Shown here one piece after another: positions 18,631-26,442 of a stretch of 64,000 nucleotides of DNA (its first letter is position 1; the number at the start of each line of letters is the position of its first letter). Made by a program: the position numbers and the translations under genes. Source of the DNA: Anditalea andensis (GTDB taxonomy: Bacteria > Bacteroidota > Bacteroidia > Cytophagales > Cyclobacteriaceae). The DNA is taken from NCBI RefSeq assembly GCF_000714815.1, contig NZ_JMIH01000011.1, positions 62,001 to 126,000 on the forward strand, in the 5' to 3' direction. The notes beneath the pieces were generated by a model that did no database searches, was not told the DNA's origin, and saw only the letters and a list, made by a program, of their open reading frames with translations.

Positions 18631-19098
18631 CTATTCTATTTTAATACTTAGCCCTATCATAGTCTGCCATCCTTCTTTATCAGTTACCCGTATCATTAAG
18701 TGGTAATCACCGGAGTCAATATCTTCCGGAACTTCAATTTCTGTGCTCGCCGGGTATTCCCTTAATCCTTCCGGAATAGGATAATTACGGATAAACAAAA
18801 AAGGCTTTTCAGGGACTTTGATCCGATCCAGATCACATTCTTCCACCTCGGTACTATGGGTGTGATGGTCAAAATTATGATGTATATCCAGGCTATAAGA
18901 ACCAAGTTGCACATTGTCATGGAAAAATGCCCTAAACGTAAAAGTCTCCCCCTTATTGATCGTACTGCACTGAATCGGGAAGGCATCCTGATGCAATAAT
19001 ATTTCCGGATATTCGGTATCGATCATTTCATGGTGATCACTGCAGCCTGCCCATAATAAAAACATGGGAAATAGGTAATAGAAAATTTGCTTTTTCAT
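18631..19098 (-). CDS. Small DUF4625-type lipoprotein, histidine-rich
   Basis: Lipoprotein of 155 residues with lipobox LLWAGCSDH. The mature part has a histidine cluster (DIHHNFDHHTHS at about 76-87) and a C-terminal strand pattern IPEG...DSGDYHLMIRVTDKEGWQ that resembles the DUF4625 family and the corresponding parts of the two larger upstream proteins. A hairpin terminator separates it from the preceding gene, so it may be made at a different level. The histidines suggest divalent-metal binding, but this is inference. The family is Bacteroidota-specific and functionally uncharacterised as far as I know. Confidence 0.72.
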   Translation of the reverse strand: MKKQIFYYLFPMFLLWAGCSDHHEMIDTEYPEILLHQDAFPIQCSTINKGETFTFRAFFHDNVQLGSYSLDIHHNFDHHTHSTEVEECDLDRIKVPEKPFLFIRNYPIPEGLREYPASTEIEVPEDIDSGDYHLMIRVTDKEGWQTMIGLSIKIE

Positions 19099-19120
19099 GA
19101 GTGAAAGGTTTTTAGGCTAT

Positions 19121-19157
19121 AAAAAGCCTGTCTTCTAATGGGGAAGACCGGCTTTTT
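19121..19157 (-). terminator. Hairpin terminator after the 319-aa DUF4625 gene
   Basis: The stem AAAAAGCCTGTCTTC / GAAGACCGGCTTTTT has one T-C mismatch and a 7-nt loop. It is flanked by A-runs on one side and T-runs on the other, so it could terminate in both directions. It lies 7 bp after the stop of the minus-strand gene and 22 bp ahead of the next one. Confidence 0.75.
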
Positions 19158-19164
19158 TTAATGT

Positions 19165-20124
19165 TTAGAATCCTGCCACAGTAAATGGGAAATAATAATA
19201 TGCACTCATATTGTGTGTGTTATTGGTATATATCACTCCATAATAATATTCCCCATTTTCCCAGGAATTATTTCCCTGAATCTGATTTGGAGAAGGTAAA
19301 TGGTTATCCATAGATGCTCCAATTTCAAGTGCTAATGGAGTAGCATTGCCAGGAAGTTCTAGATAATTGGTAAATAACCCTACCTCCATTAAATTTTTAT
19401 GTTCCCTTACATCGACAACAATTACCTTTGTAAAATCGATATTTCCAACAGATTCGGGAAGATGGTTTGCGCTCTTTTTAACAATGACTGTATACAGTAT
19501 GCCATCATCTTTAATATTCCTTATATCTACATAACTTCGGAGCATTTCACCTTTGAGAAAGGTATTTTGTTCAGGATCTACCAATCCTCTGTTCATGATG
19601 TAGAAAAAACCATGGTCTACCTTTTCCACCATCAGTGAGTACACTTCCGGGTTGACGGCGAGATTAGCAGCGCTGACAAGCTCTATTGTATGGATCTGTT
19701 CTACCACCATACCTTTTTCATCACGTACCCGTACAGTGAAATCGAATTTACCCTCAGGTGCGTCCGCAGGGATGGTAAAATGTTTGTGAACGTTAGTATT
19801 TTTGGCTCCCTTGTATTCAATCCATGTGATTTCATGAGCCCATTCTTTAGAATAGGTTTCACCCGACCTCGGCGAGATCAAGACCTGAATGTGGTCAATC
19901 TTGTTTAGGGCAGTGACATCCATATCCAAATGGAAATCCCTTCCGATAATGCCTCTTCCATTATTACCGGAGCCGATTTCCATATTTTCAATGCTAATCC
20001 CTGCGTCTTCGGGAACCATATCCTCATCATTGTTACATGAAATAAAAGGAATGGACAATAGAAATGCGAAGATAAGACGGATTCCTACTGCAATACTTAA
20101 TTGGTGTTTTTTGATCGGTTTCAT
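19165..20124 (-). CDS. DUF4625-type lipoprotein, paralogue B
   Basis: Lipoprotein of 319 residues; the signal ends in LSIPFISCNND. Residues about 40-150 form an Ig-like DUF4625-type domain with GIIGRDFHLDMDVTALNKIDHIQV, RSGETY and NVHKHFTIPADAPEGKFDFTVRV. The same ordered motifs occur in the adjacent 326-aa protein, so the pair arose by tandem duplication. A second domain (about 155-315) is also shared. Conserved histidines in both (GRDFH, NVHxHF) suggest a ligand or metal site. The AACAAATTATAAA leader element ends 3 nt before the ATG. Function is unknown; proximity to the TonB receptor suggests a surface-exposed partner. Confidence 0.75.
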   Translation of the reverse strand: MKPIKKHQLSIAVGIRLIFAFLLSIPFISCNNDEDMVPEDAGISIENMEIGSGNNGRGIIGRDFHLDMDVTALNKIDHIQVLISPRSGETYSKEWAHEITWIEYKGAKNTNVHKHFTIPADAPEGKFDFTVRVRDEKGMVVEQIHTIELVSAANLAVNPEVYSLMVEKVDHGFFYIMNRGLVDPEQNTFLKGEMLRSYVDIRNIKDDGILYTVIVKKSANHLPESVGNIDFTKVIVVDVREHKNLMEVGLFTNYLELPGNATPLALEIGASMDNHLPSPNQIQGNNSWENGEYYYGVIYTNNTHNMSAYYYFPFTVAGF

Positions 20125-20127
20125 AGA

Positions 20128-20140
20128 TTTATAATTTGTT
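20128..20140 (-). promoter_or_regulatory. AACAAATTATAAA leader element, copy 2
   Basis: Identical to the element before the lipoprotein GH32 gene and ending 3 nt before the ATG at 20124. Confidence 0.5.
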
Positions 20141-20181
20141 TTTAATGGGCAGCTGAAGTCTGGAATGGTGCACCCACTCCC

Positions 20182-20198
20182 CCCGATAGCTATCTGGG
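20182..20198. repeat. GC-rich palindrome CCC-GATAGCTATC-T-GGG
   Basis: A perfect 10-bp palindrome GATAGCTATC is extended by CCC and GGG with one bulged T. It stands out against A/T-rich surroundings and resembles the other CCCG/CGGG-type hairpins in this window at 25397, 28734 and 49444. Confidence 0.5.
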
Positions 20199-20462
20199 CA
20201 TACCTGTGTGTGATCCCGTAGTTTACATGCTAGATTTAATATGCTTAATGATAGTTAATTTAGGCCTGGCATTCCGTTGTAGGAGGTTTTCGTCATGCTC
20301 GAGTCATATGAATGTACAAATGCCTACCAAAGCCTTACTTTATGCAAAATTTTTATTTTCTGTATTTCATGAATTTGAATTAATTATAATATTTATTAAA
20401 GATGGGAATGGGTAGTGTTGGATAAGCCTATATATGGAATAGTCCGTCAATCCGGTAGAACC

Positions 20463-21443
20463 TTAATCCATATTTACCGAAACTTCAATATATTGGAATA
20501 GACCCATATTATAAGTGTCATTATGATAGATTATACCTATGTAATAATCACCTGTTTCCCATGTTTTTAGATCGGTAATCGGGGAAGGTTCCGGGACGTT
20601 TTTATCATGAGTGGCGCCTATCACGATGGCAGGTTTGCGGATAGTCAAGGGAGTGGTAGACCAATCTATTAAACTCGTGAAAATTCCGGTTTCGGGCATA
20701 TCTTTGTGCTGCCAAAAATCTGAAACAATAGCCATGGAAAAATCTATTGCATCAATGGTTTCAGGTCGGTGGTTGTGTTTTTTGTTAATCATAAGGAAGT
20801 ATACTCTTCCATCCCCCTTTATGCCCGAAACATTGCCAAAAGTGGATATGATTTCATTCCTATTCAATTGACGATCTGTGTCATGAGGACCCTGACTGTA
20901 ATAGACAGTTCTTTTTTCATCATGGTTTTCATCCACCTCAGTGACGCCTAAAATTGATATTTGTGGATCGACAGGAAGATTCTCGGGGGCATAAATGCTG
21001 ATATTCCGCTTTTCTTCCAGTTTGGTGCCGTTCTGGTCGTTCACGATGATCACAAAATCGTAAGTACCTTCTATTGCATCATTCGGAATATTGAAATGGG
21101 CATGGACATTGGCGTTTTTTGCATCTTTATATTGTGGCCATTTTATTTCAAATGCCCACACACCTCTATAGGTCTCTCCTGACCTTTGCAATATTTTTAC
21201 CTGAATATCCTCAATTCTATCTCCTGCAATAACATCTGCATTGAAATGAAAGTCCCGGCCTATCACCCCTGTTTCATTGTTATTAAGGCCCACTTCTACC
21301 TTTTCGATGGTTGGTTCCTGCAAAACAGGGACAATATCCTCCTCATCTTTACAGGAAAATAGGATTACAGAAATCAGTAGGGCAAATAGCAGCGGTATTC
21401 TTTTAAAAGGACCGGTTCGGTTTTTTAAAAATAGTTTGTTCAT
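20463..21443 (-). CDS. DUF4625-type lipoprotein, paralogue A
   Basis: Lipoprotein of 326 residues with lipobox ISVILFSCKDE. The first domain shows GVIGRDFHFNADVIAGDRIEDIQV, RSGETY and NVHAHFNIPNDAIEGTYDFVIIV, matching paralogue B position by position. The second half carries KKHNHRPETIDAIDFSMAIV and ETGDYYIGIIYHNDTYNMG, matching MVYTNN-type segments in the paralogue. It begins 8 bp after the TonB receptor and is therefore co-transcribed with it. It is probably a surface lipoprotein assisting that receptor. The substrate is not known; histidine-rich motifs suggest a metal or metal complex. Confidence 0.78.
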   Translation of the reverse strand: MNKLFLKNRTGPFKRIPLLFALLISVILFSCKDEEDIVPVLQEPTIEKVEVGLNNNETGVIGRDFHFNADVIAGDRIEDIQVKILQRSGETYRGVWAFEIKWPQYKDAKNANVHAHFNIPNDAIEGTYDFVIIVNDQNGTKLEEKRNISIYAPENLPVDPQISILGVTEVDENHDEKRTVYYSQGPHDTDRQLNRNEIISTFGNVSGIKGDGRVYFLMINKKHNHRPETIDAIDFSMAIVSDFWQHKDMPETGIFTSLIDWSTTPLTIRKPAIVIGATHDKNVPEPSPITDLKTWETGDYYIGIIYHNDTYNMGLFQYIEVSVNMD

Positions 21444-21451
21444 AGGTTTAA

Positions 21452-23849
21452 TTATTTAGAAAGAGGTGTTTTAATTGATAAGATAATGTTACGCCCAGCT
21501 TCGGGCAGCTCAATCAATCGATAGAAACTGGTATGGTTCAAATAATAAGTATTAAGCAGGTTCTGCGCCTGAATGCTTAGCTGGACAGGTTGTTTGTATA
21601 ATAGCGCTTGGGTTCCTACCTGTACATTCAATACCTGATAACCTGGAGTTTTCTTTTCAGGAGGCACTATATTATGCTGCTTGTCGGTCATGCGATAATC
21701 TATGGATATGTATGTTGCCTTTAGCCCCTGCATGATCGCAGGCGACCAGGTAAGGTTGAGCAGTAAGGAAGGCGGGGGTGAAAATGGCAAAGTATAGCCT
21801 ATTTTATCTCCTGAAAGCTGGCGGGCATATACATACTCCCCCAGCAGCTCCGTCCGCAGATTATTTAGCAGCTGATAGCCTAGCTGCACCTCTCCCCCAT
21901 ATCGCATCACTTCACTTTGGGTGTATTGAAACACCTGATTTCCTGCCCCATAATAATAATCATGCTCGGATGTAGGGTTCAGGTAGATGTAGTTGGAAAA
22001 ATAATTGAAGAAAGGACTCAGCTCCAGGGACCAGTTGCCGCCTTCCCAAATCCCCCCTAAATCAAGCTGGTAGGACTGCTCCGGGGAAAGGTCTGCATTG
22101 CCACGCTCATAGCTGAAATAATGATAGTTCACCCCGTTGGCAGCAAGTTCTTTGGCTATGGGCATCCGGAAACTTTTACCAAGATTGGCTTTGAGTTGGA
22201 CCTTGTTCAGGTTATAATTGATCCCGGCAGAATAGACCAGACTGTTAAAGGACCGGGAAAGGCTCGATGCCCGTTGTAGGTTTTCGGAAATGGATCCACC
22301 CTCTTCCGTTATGATATCAGAAGTAAACCAGTCTACGTATTCACTGGATTGGATCTTCCCATAATCGTAGCGAAGGGCAGCATGCAATAGTAGGTTATCC
22401 TTTAGGTTAATCTTGTCTCTTGTCGTACACAAATGCCCCTGCCATGACCTGACGGAATGCAGGTACAAGAAAACTCCAGCCACTGATCGCATTGTCCTGA
22501 TATTCACCACTCATACCTACAGCGAGCAAGTGTTTGCCATAAGACAGATTATCCCGGAGGTTTACCGAATAGACACGTTTATCGAAGGCCCTTTCCAGAC
22601 TGGAGGAGACCGGCATTTCTGATGGATAGACCGGTGGCATGTAGCCATGGTTGACATAGGCACTGTATTCCTCCCGTAAATTACGCTGGTAACCCAATTC
22701 CATCTCCAAACGGTGACCGGAAAATCTATACGCTGTATGGCTTATTATTTTATAATGGTCCACCTGCTGGTTGGGCATCTGTATATCACGGTCTGAGCTA
22801 TCATGCAGGTCAGTGTCCACCCTCCGGGGTTCCAGTCCATGGGCATTGGCAAAAAAACCGCTTTTGCTGTAGATGTGGCTGAAATATAGAATGGATTTGG
22901 CCCGGTCGCCCAGGTAACCTGCCTGTAAATGAAACCCGGTTTCTTTACCCGCTGTATTGCGCAGGTGGTTCCTGTACAGCTTCACGGGAAAATCATATAC
23001 ATGTACCACATCTGTGGGTACTCTATAGTCTCCGTATCGCTGATAGCTCAGGCGGGTGTCAAAATACAACTTTTCATTTCGGCTAAACAGATTTATAGAA
23101 GTGCCCAGGAGGTTATTGTTTGACTTGCCGATCAGGTCCACTGATCCACCAAATGTACCGGGATCCGGTGCAGGCACCGGCTTTACATTGATGGCCCCAC
23201 CAATAGCATCAGAACCATAGGCAAAAGAAGCTGCCCCTTTGATCAGTTCTACTTCTTCGGCAGCAAACTGATCCAGTTCCAGTCCGTGATCCGCTCCCCA
23301 TTGCTGGCCTTCATGTTTTATGCCCTTGTCGAGTACCACCACCCGATTAAAACCCAATCCACGGATCAGCGGCTTAGACTGACCGGACCCTATCCCTATG
23401 GTACTGATGCCCGGAAGGCGCTCCAAGGTATGCATAAGGCTGCCTCCCATGTACTTTTGGAGAAAATCACGTCCCACTACCTCTACATTCAGAGCATCCT
23501 CCTGCTTGCGAAAAGGATTGGTCTCCACCAATACCTCGGATAAGAGTTGGTCAGATGGTATAAGTACTACCCTAAAACCCTCCGCTTTTTGGCCGGGAAA
23601 AAAATTGATCCGTTGTGTTACATAACCAATATGGGAAATGAGCAGGTAACTATCTTGCTCGATCCCTTCAGAAAAGGAAAAGTGCCCCCTCCTATCCGTG
23701 TCGATCATAAGGCTATCCGGAAAAAGCCATATATTTGCCCCTCTCAAAGGCTCCCCGTTTTCATCCACTACCTCGCCTGATAGCTTTACGGATTGGCCAA
23801 AGACGGCCCCGGAAACAAATACTAAATACCAAATTATGATACTCTTCAT
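21452..23849 (-). pseudogene. TonB-dependent outer-membrane receptor interrupted by a frameshift
   Basis: The two reading frames together make one receptor of roughly 800 residues. The N-terminal frame (23849 down to the stop at 22407) has a signal peptide, a carboxypeptidase-regulatory-like domain (KLSGEVVDENGEPLRGANIW), and a complete plug including LPGISTIGIGSGQSKPLIRGLGFNRVVVLDKGIKHEGQQWGADHGLE and VELIKGAASFAYGSDAIGGAIN. The C-terminal frame resumes with DKINLKDNLLLHAALRYDYG and runs through the barrel to 21452. The frames meet within 22411-22432, at the tandem-repeat-like GACAAGAGACAAGA, so one base has been gained (or two lost). The plug sequence resembles metal receptors of the ZnuD type; that assignment is tentative. 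It could be a true pseudogene or a sequencing error, since both halves are otherwise intact. Confidence 0.85.
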
Positions 23850-24886
23850 TTGAGCAATACTGCGTTATAGATGATGTAAACCATAGCTTACTCATCTTAA
23901 TGATTATTAGCAAAAGGTAAATAAATCAGACCTTTCAAGCCCATATGTCAAAAAGTCAAGAATAAATTATCAAATGACATACGGTTTCGTCTGTCGGAAT
24001 ATTCTATAATAAATAATGCTATATGACCACCAAACTAAGATGGACCATAAGCATGGAAATATTTAAAGATATTGCGGAAAGGTTACACGTATAGCCTTTT
24101 AGGTTTGAGAGGCCTTTGTTACAATAATGGTTTATTCAATAGCAGAATATTAACAAAAACCTACATGCAACAAAGATGCAAATAATATCTCAATATTTAA
24201 AACCCACCCAAATAATTTATTATTGAAGTTAGAGTAGTGGGAAAAAATTAAACGTTAACAGGTTTAAATATAGTGGCTTATCATCGGGTAAGTACTTAGC
24301 CTATGAGAGAAGATGGGGGTTATTTTACCACGCTCCTGCCAGGCCAGGCTTTATACCAGATGTTAACCTTTCACAATTAGGAATGGTAAGCTATAATGGT
24401 AATAGTCATACGACAAATCATTTTATTTGTGAAAAATTGTGACGAACAGAAGAAACTCACTTACAAGCTGAAATGCCCTTATATATTTGGCGATGATGAG
24501 GTACATGAATTTGTTACCTATTGTGGATAATCCAAAGGAGAAAACAAATCATGTTGCTATATATACCATATAGAGTTTGAAGGCAAAGAGATAACCCCAA
24601 TCCCTATGGAAAATCACGAAAATACGTCCTTTACAGCTGCTATCTTCTTGAATTAAAACAGACTTGGTTTCAAACTGCGTTGCTACTTTTTTTATAATGC
24701 ATCTCCCTAAAAGTATGGGATTTGGTATTAAACAATACCTCCTTAGCAAAATCAAGTAGTCAAGTATGACCTATATTTTCATGATGATTATATATTTCAT
24801 GCTCTGCTGAATGCGATTACCTACAACGGTAAACCGTAAAGTAAACATAATCGGTTTGAATGTCTGACCAGGGCGGTGTATTAAAC
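23850..24886. other. Intergenic region upstream of the TonB receptor
   Basis: About 1.04 kb with no convincing gene. A 68-codon minus-strand frame at 24549-24755 has no recognisable start context or protein-like composition. Near 23944-23991 there is a TATGTCA / TGACATA pair separated by 34 bp, about 95 bp ahead of the receptor start, which is too loose to call an operator. Confidence 0.5.
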
Positions 24887-25237
24887 TTACACTTTTCCAC
24901 TGATTTTCTTTAGATGATTTTTGCCCCATTTTTCCAAAGGCGCAGCTACCTCTTCGGTAGTTAAACAGTATGCTGTGAGGGCATATTCAATCCTTACTGG
25001 GTAATCATCTATTACGGTTCTGCTTATCAGTAAGTTTTCTTCTAAGTGCTTCAACTCTTTGGATAAAACACGGTTCGTAATCGTGGGTATAGAGCTAGCT
25101 ATTTCATTAAAACGCTTATTTCCTGAGTAGATAGATAAAATCACTGGTATTTTCCACTTACCCCCTAGGACAAACATGGTGTCCTGAATCGCCTTTATTT
25201 TTTCCTGGAAATTTGTTTCCTCATTTTTGGTTACCAT
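24887..25237 (-). CDS. HxlR-family transcriptional regulator
   Basis: Winged-helix DNA-binding protein of 116 residues. It has the HxlR hallmarks: VLGGKWKIPVILSIYSGNKRFNEI (about 27-50), the recognition region TITNRVLSKELKHLEENLLISR, and the wing DYPVRIEYALTAYC. HxlR/YodB-type proteins usually repress an adjacent oxidoreductase gene and respond to electrophiles or aldehydes. Here it is divergent from an SDR gene across a 214-bp region holding three TATACTTT repeats, its probable operators. An exact -7 element on the minus strand lies at 25282-25289. Confidence 0.93.
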   Translation of the reverse strand: MVTKNEETNFQEKIKAIQDTMFVLGGKWKIPVILSIYSGNKRFNEIASSIPTITNRVLSKELKHLEENLLISRTVIDDYPVRIEYALTAYCLTTEEVAAPLEKWGKNHLKKISGKV

Positions 25238-25257
25238 GACAGTACGTTAAACGGATT

Positions 25258-25309
25258 AAGTATACTTTAGGATACAGGTATCAAATGTATACTTTTTTCT
25301 CTATACTTT
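25258..25309. promoter_or_regulatory. Three TATACTTT repeats in the divergent hxlR/SDR control region
   Basis: TATACTTT occurs at 25261-25268, 25288-25295 and 25302-25309; the first is part of the palindrome AAGTATACTT (25258-25267). The second overlaps the minus-strand -7 element TACATTTG (25282-25289) and the third overlaps a plus-strand -7 element TACTTTTG (25304-25311). They are likely HxlR operators controlling both promoters. Confidence 0.6.
25282..25289 (-). promoter_or_regulatory. -7 promoter element of the hxlR gene
   Basis: TACATTTG on the minus strand is an exact match to the Bacteroidota -7 consensus TAnnTTTG, 45 bp ahead of the HxlR start codon. No good -33 TTG was seen at the usual 19-bp spacing. 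Confidence 0.5.
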
Positions 25310-25311
25310 TG
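25304..25311 (+). promoter_or_regulatory. -7 promoter element of the SDR gene
   Basis: TACTTTTG matches TAnnTTTG on the plus strand. Transcription from here would give a leader of about 135 nt before the SDR start, containing a 39-codon ORF. Confidence 0.5.
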
Positions 25312-25335
25312 AAGCCACTCAAACAAATAAATCAT

Positions 25336-25455
25336 ATGAAATCTAGCATGAGCAAAAGCTCACACACTGGGATGATTATCGGCCAAATCGAGATCATCCC
25401 GACCTCCGGTACGGGACAAGTTATGACCATTAAAAAACAAAACATAAACAGATGA
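25336..25455 (+). CDS. 39-codon upstream ORF overlapping the SDR start
   Basis: An ATG-initiated frame of 39 codons runs from 25336 to the TGA at 25453-25455 and overlaps the SDR start codon as ATGA. The peptide starts MKSSMSKSSHTG and ends KKQNINR; it has no signal peptide or known domain. The arrangement fits a small protein or leader peptide translationally coupled to the oxidoreductase. It may also be chance, since 39 codons is short. Its coding sequence contains a GC-rich hairpin (25397-25416) that could affect ribosome passage. Confidence 0.4.
   Translation: MKSSMSKSSHTGMIIGQIEIIPTSGTGQVMTIKKQNINR
25397..25416. repeat. GC-rich hairpin TCCCGACC-TCC-GGT(A)CGGGA
   Basis: An 8-bp stem with a 3-nt loop and one bulged A, in the leader of the SDR gene. 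It shares the layout TCCC..ACC-N3-GGT..GGGA with the hairpin at 28734-28759. Confidence 0.5.
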
Positions 25456-26249
25456 AAACAATCTTCATTACAGGTGCTTCATCAGGCATTGGTAAAGCAA
25501 CCGCTAAACTGTTCCATTCCAAAGGTTGGAAAGTGATAGCAACTATGAGAACACCGGAAAAGGAAACAGAATTAACACAACTGGACAATGTTACGGTTCT
25601 ACCGTTAGATGTTACAGATGATGAACAAATCAGGTCAACAGTTCAGGCTGCCCTATCACTAGGCAACATTGATGTGGTGCTGAATAATGCTGGTCATGGC
25701 TTATTTGGCCCAGTCGAAGCTGTAGATGATGGAGCGATTTTAAGGCAAATCAATACAAACATTTTGGGGCCCTTAAAAGTAATTAGAGCATTCATCCCGT
25801 ATTTTAGAGCAAAAAGAGAGGGATTGTTTTTGAACACGACTTCTATGGCGGGTCTAACCGGCTTTCCTCTAAGTAGCATTTACAATGCTACAAAATGGGC
25901 ATTAGAAGGATTGAGCGAATGTTTGTCTATTGAGTTATCGATTTTTAACATCGTAGTCAAAACTATTTCACCTGATGCAACGAAGACTGCATTGTTTACT
26001 TCAGCAGATCTAGTATCTCATCCGGTATACGATGGCATGATTCAAAAAATGCTAGGTGGGATTAATCAAAATACTGATCCTGCAGAAATTGCGGAAGTTA
26101 TCTACGGGGCAGCAACCGATGGAAAAGACAAGTTGCGTTACCCTGCGGGTGGTGTTGCAAAACAAATTTATAGACGGCGCCTAGACATAGGACCAGAGGC
26201 TTCCAGGCAAGAAACCACCAAATGGTTCCTCAGTTTGCAAGACACTTGA
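25452..26249 (+). CDS. Short-chain dehydrogenase/reductase
   Basis: Classical SDR of 265 residues. The NAD(P)-binding motif TGASSGIG is at 7-14, NNAG at 78-81, and the catalytic residues are Ser131, Tyr144 and Lys148 (YNATK). The segment after VIATMRT suggests NADP preference, but this is weak. It is divergent from the HxlR regulator, which probably controls it in response to a reactive aldehyde, quinone or similar compound. Substrate unknown. Its start codon overlaps the stop of the small upstream ORF, and a nested hairpin lies 22 bp after its stop. Confidence 0.92.
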   Translation: MKTIFITGASSGIGKATAKLFHSKGWKVIATMRTPEKETELTQLDNVTVLPLDVTDDEQIRSTVQAALSLGNIDVVLNNAGHGLFGPVEAVDDGAILRQINTNILGPLKVIRAFIPYFRAKREGLFLNTTSMAGLTGFPLSSIYNATKWALEGLSECLSIELSIFNIVVKTISPDATKTALFTSADLVSHPVYDGMIQKMLGGINQNTDPAEIAEVIYGAATDGKDKLRYPAGGVAKQIYRRRLDIGPEASRQETTKWFLSLQDT

Positions 26250-26270
26250 TTGACCTACATCTACTACAGA

Positions 26271-26311
26271 ATAGTAAGCATTTTGAATTCAAAATTCAAG
26301 TTGCTTACTAT
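26271..26311. repeat. Nested perfect hairpin between convergent genes
   Basis: ATAGTAAGCA / TGCTTACTAT forms a perfect 10-bp outer stem. A symmetric 2/2 internal loop leads to a second perfect stem TTGAAT / ATTCAA (6 bp) with a 5-nt loop. It lies between the SDR stop and the end of the convergent FG-GAP gene. No T-run follows, so it is not a classical intrinsic terminator, but it may block read-through or be an RNA-processing site. Confidence 0.6.
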
Positions 26312-26442
26312 ACTGCAATACCTGAAACATTATGAATCCATCAGCAATTGACAAAAAATATCAGGTCAGGGAATAGGAATAATAGTACACTGACCTCATG
26401 GCCGTGATAAATTTCACTCCCTTATGTGCATTTTCCACAAAT

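Larger units (their letters stand above)
20125..20462. other. Gap between the two DUF4625 paralogues
   Basis: 338 bp without a credible gene. It contains the leader element at 20128-20140 and a GC-rich palindrome at 20182-20198, and is otherwise A/T rich. The gap is long enough for an independent promoter for paralogue B. Confidence 0.5.

Noticed and set aside
22407-22510. Overlap of two receptor frames read as two separate genes
   Set aside because: The 5' part of the downstream frame is nonsense, while plug and barrel join perfectly at the repeat; one broken gene explains it better.
23944-23991. TATGTCA...TGACATA pair as a metal-regulator site
   Set aside because: The arms are 34 bp apart and do not match any operator I know well; too weak to annotate.
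24549-24755. 68-codon minus-strand open frame between the TonB receptor and hxlR
   Set aside because: Isolated in A/T-rich DNA, with unusual composition and no domain, signal or start context; probably chance.
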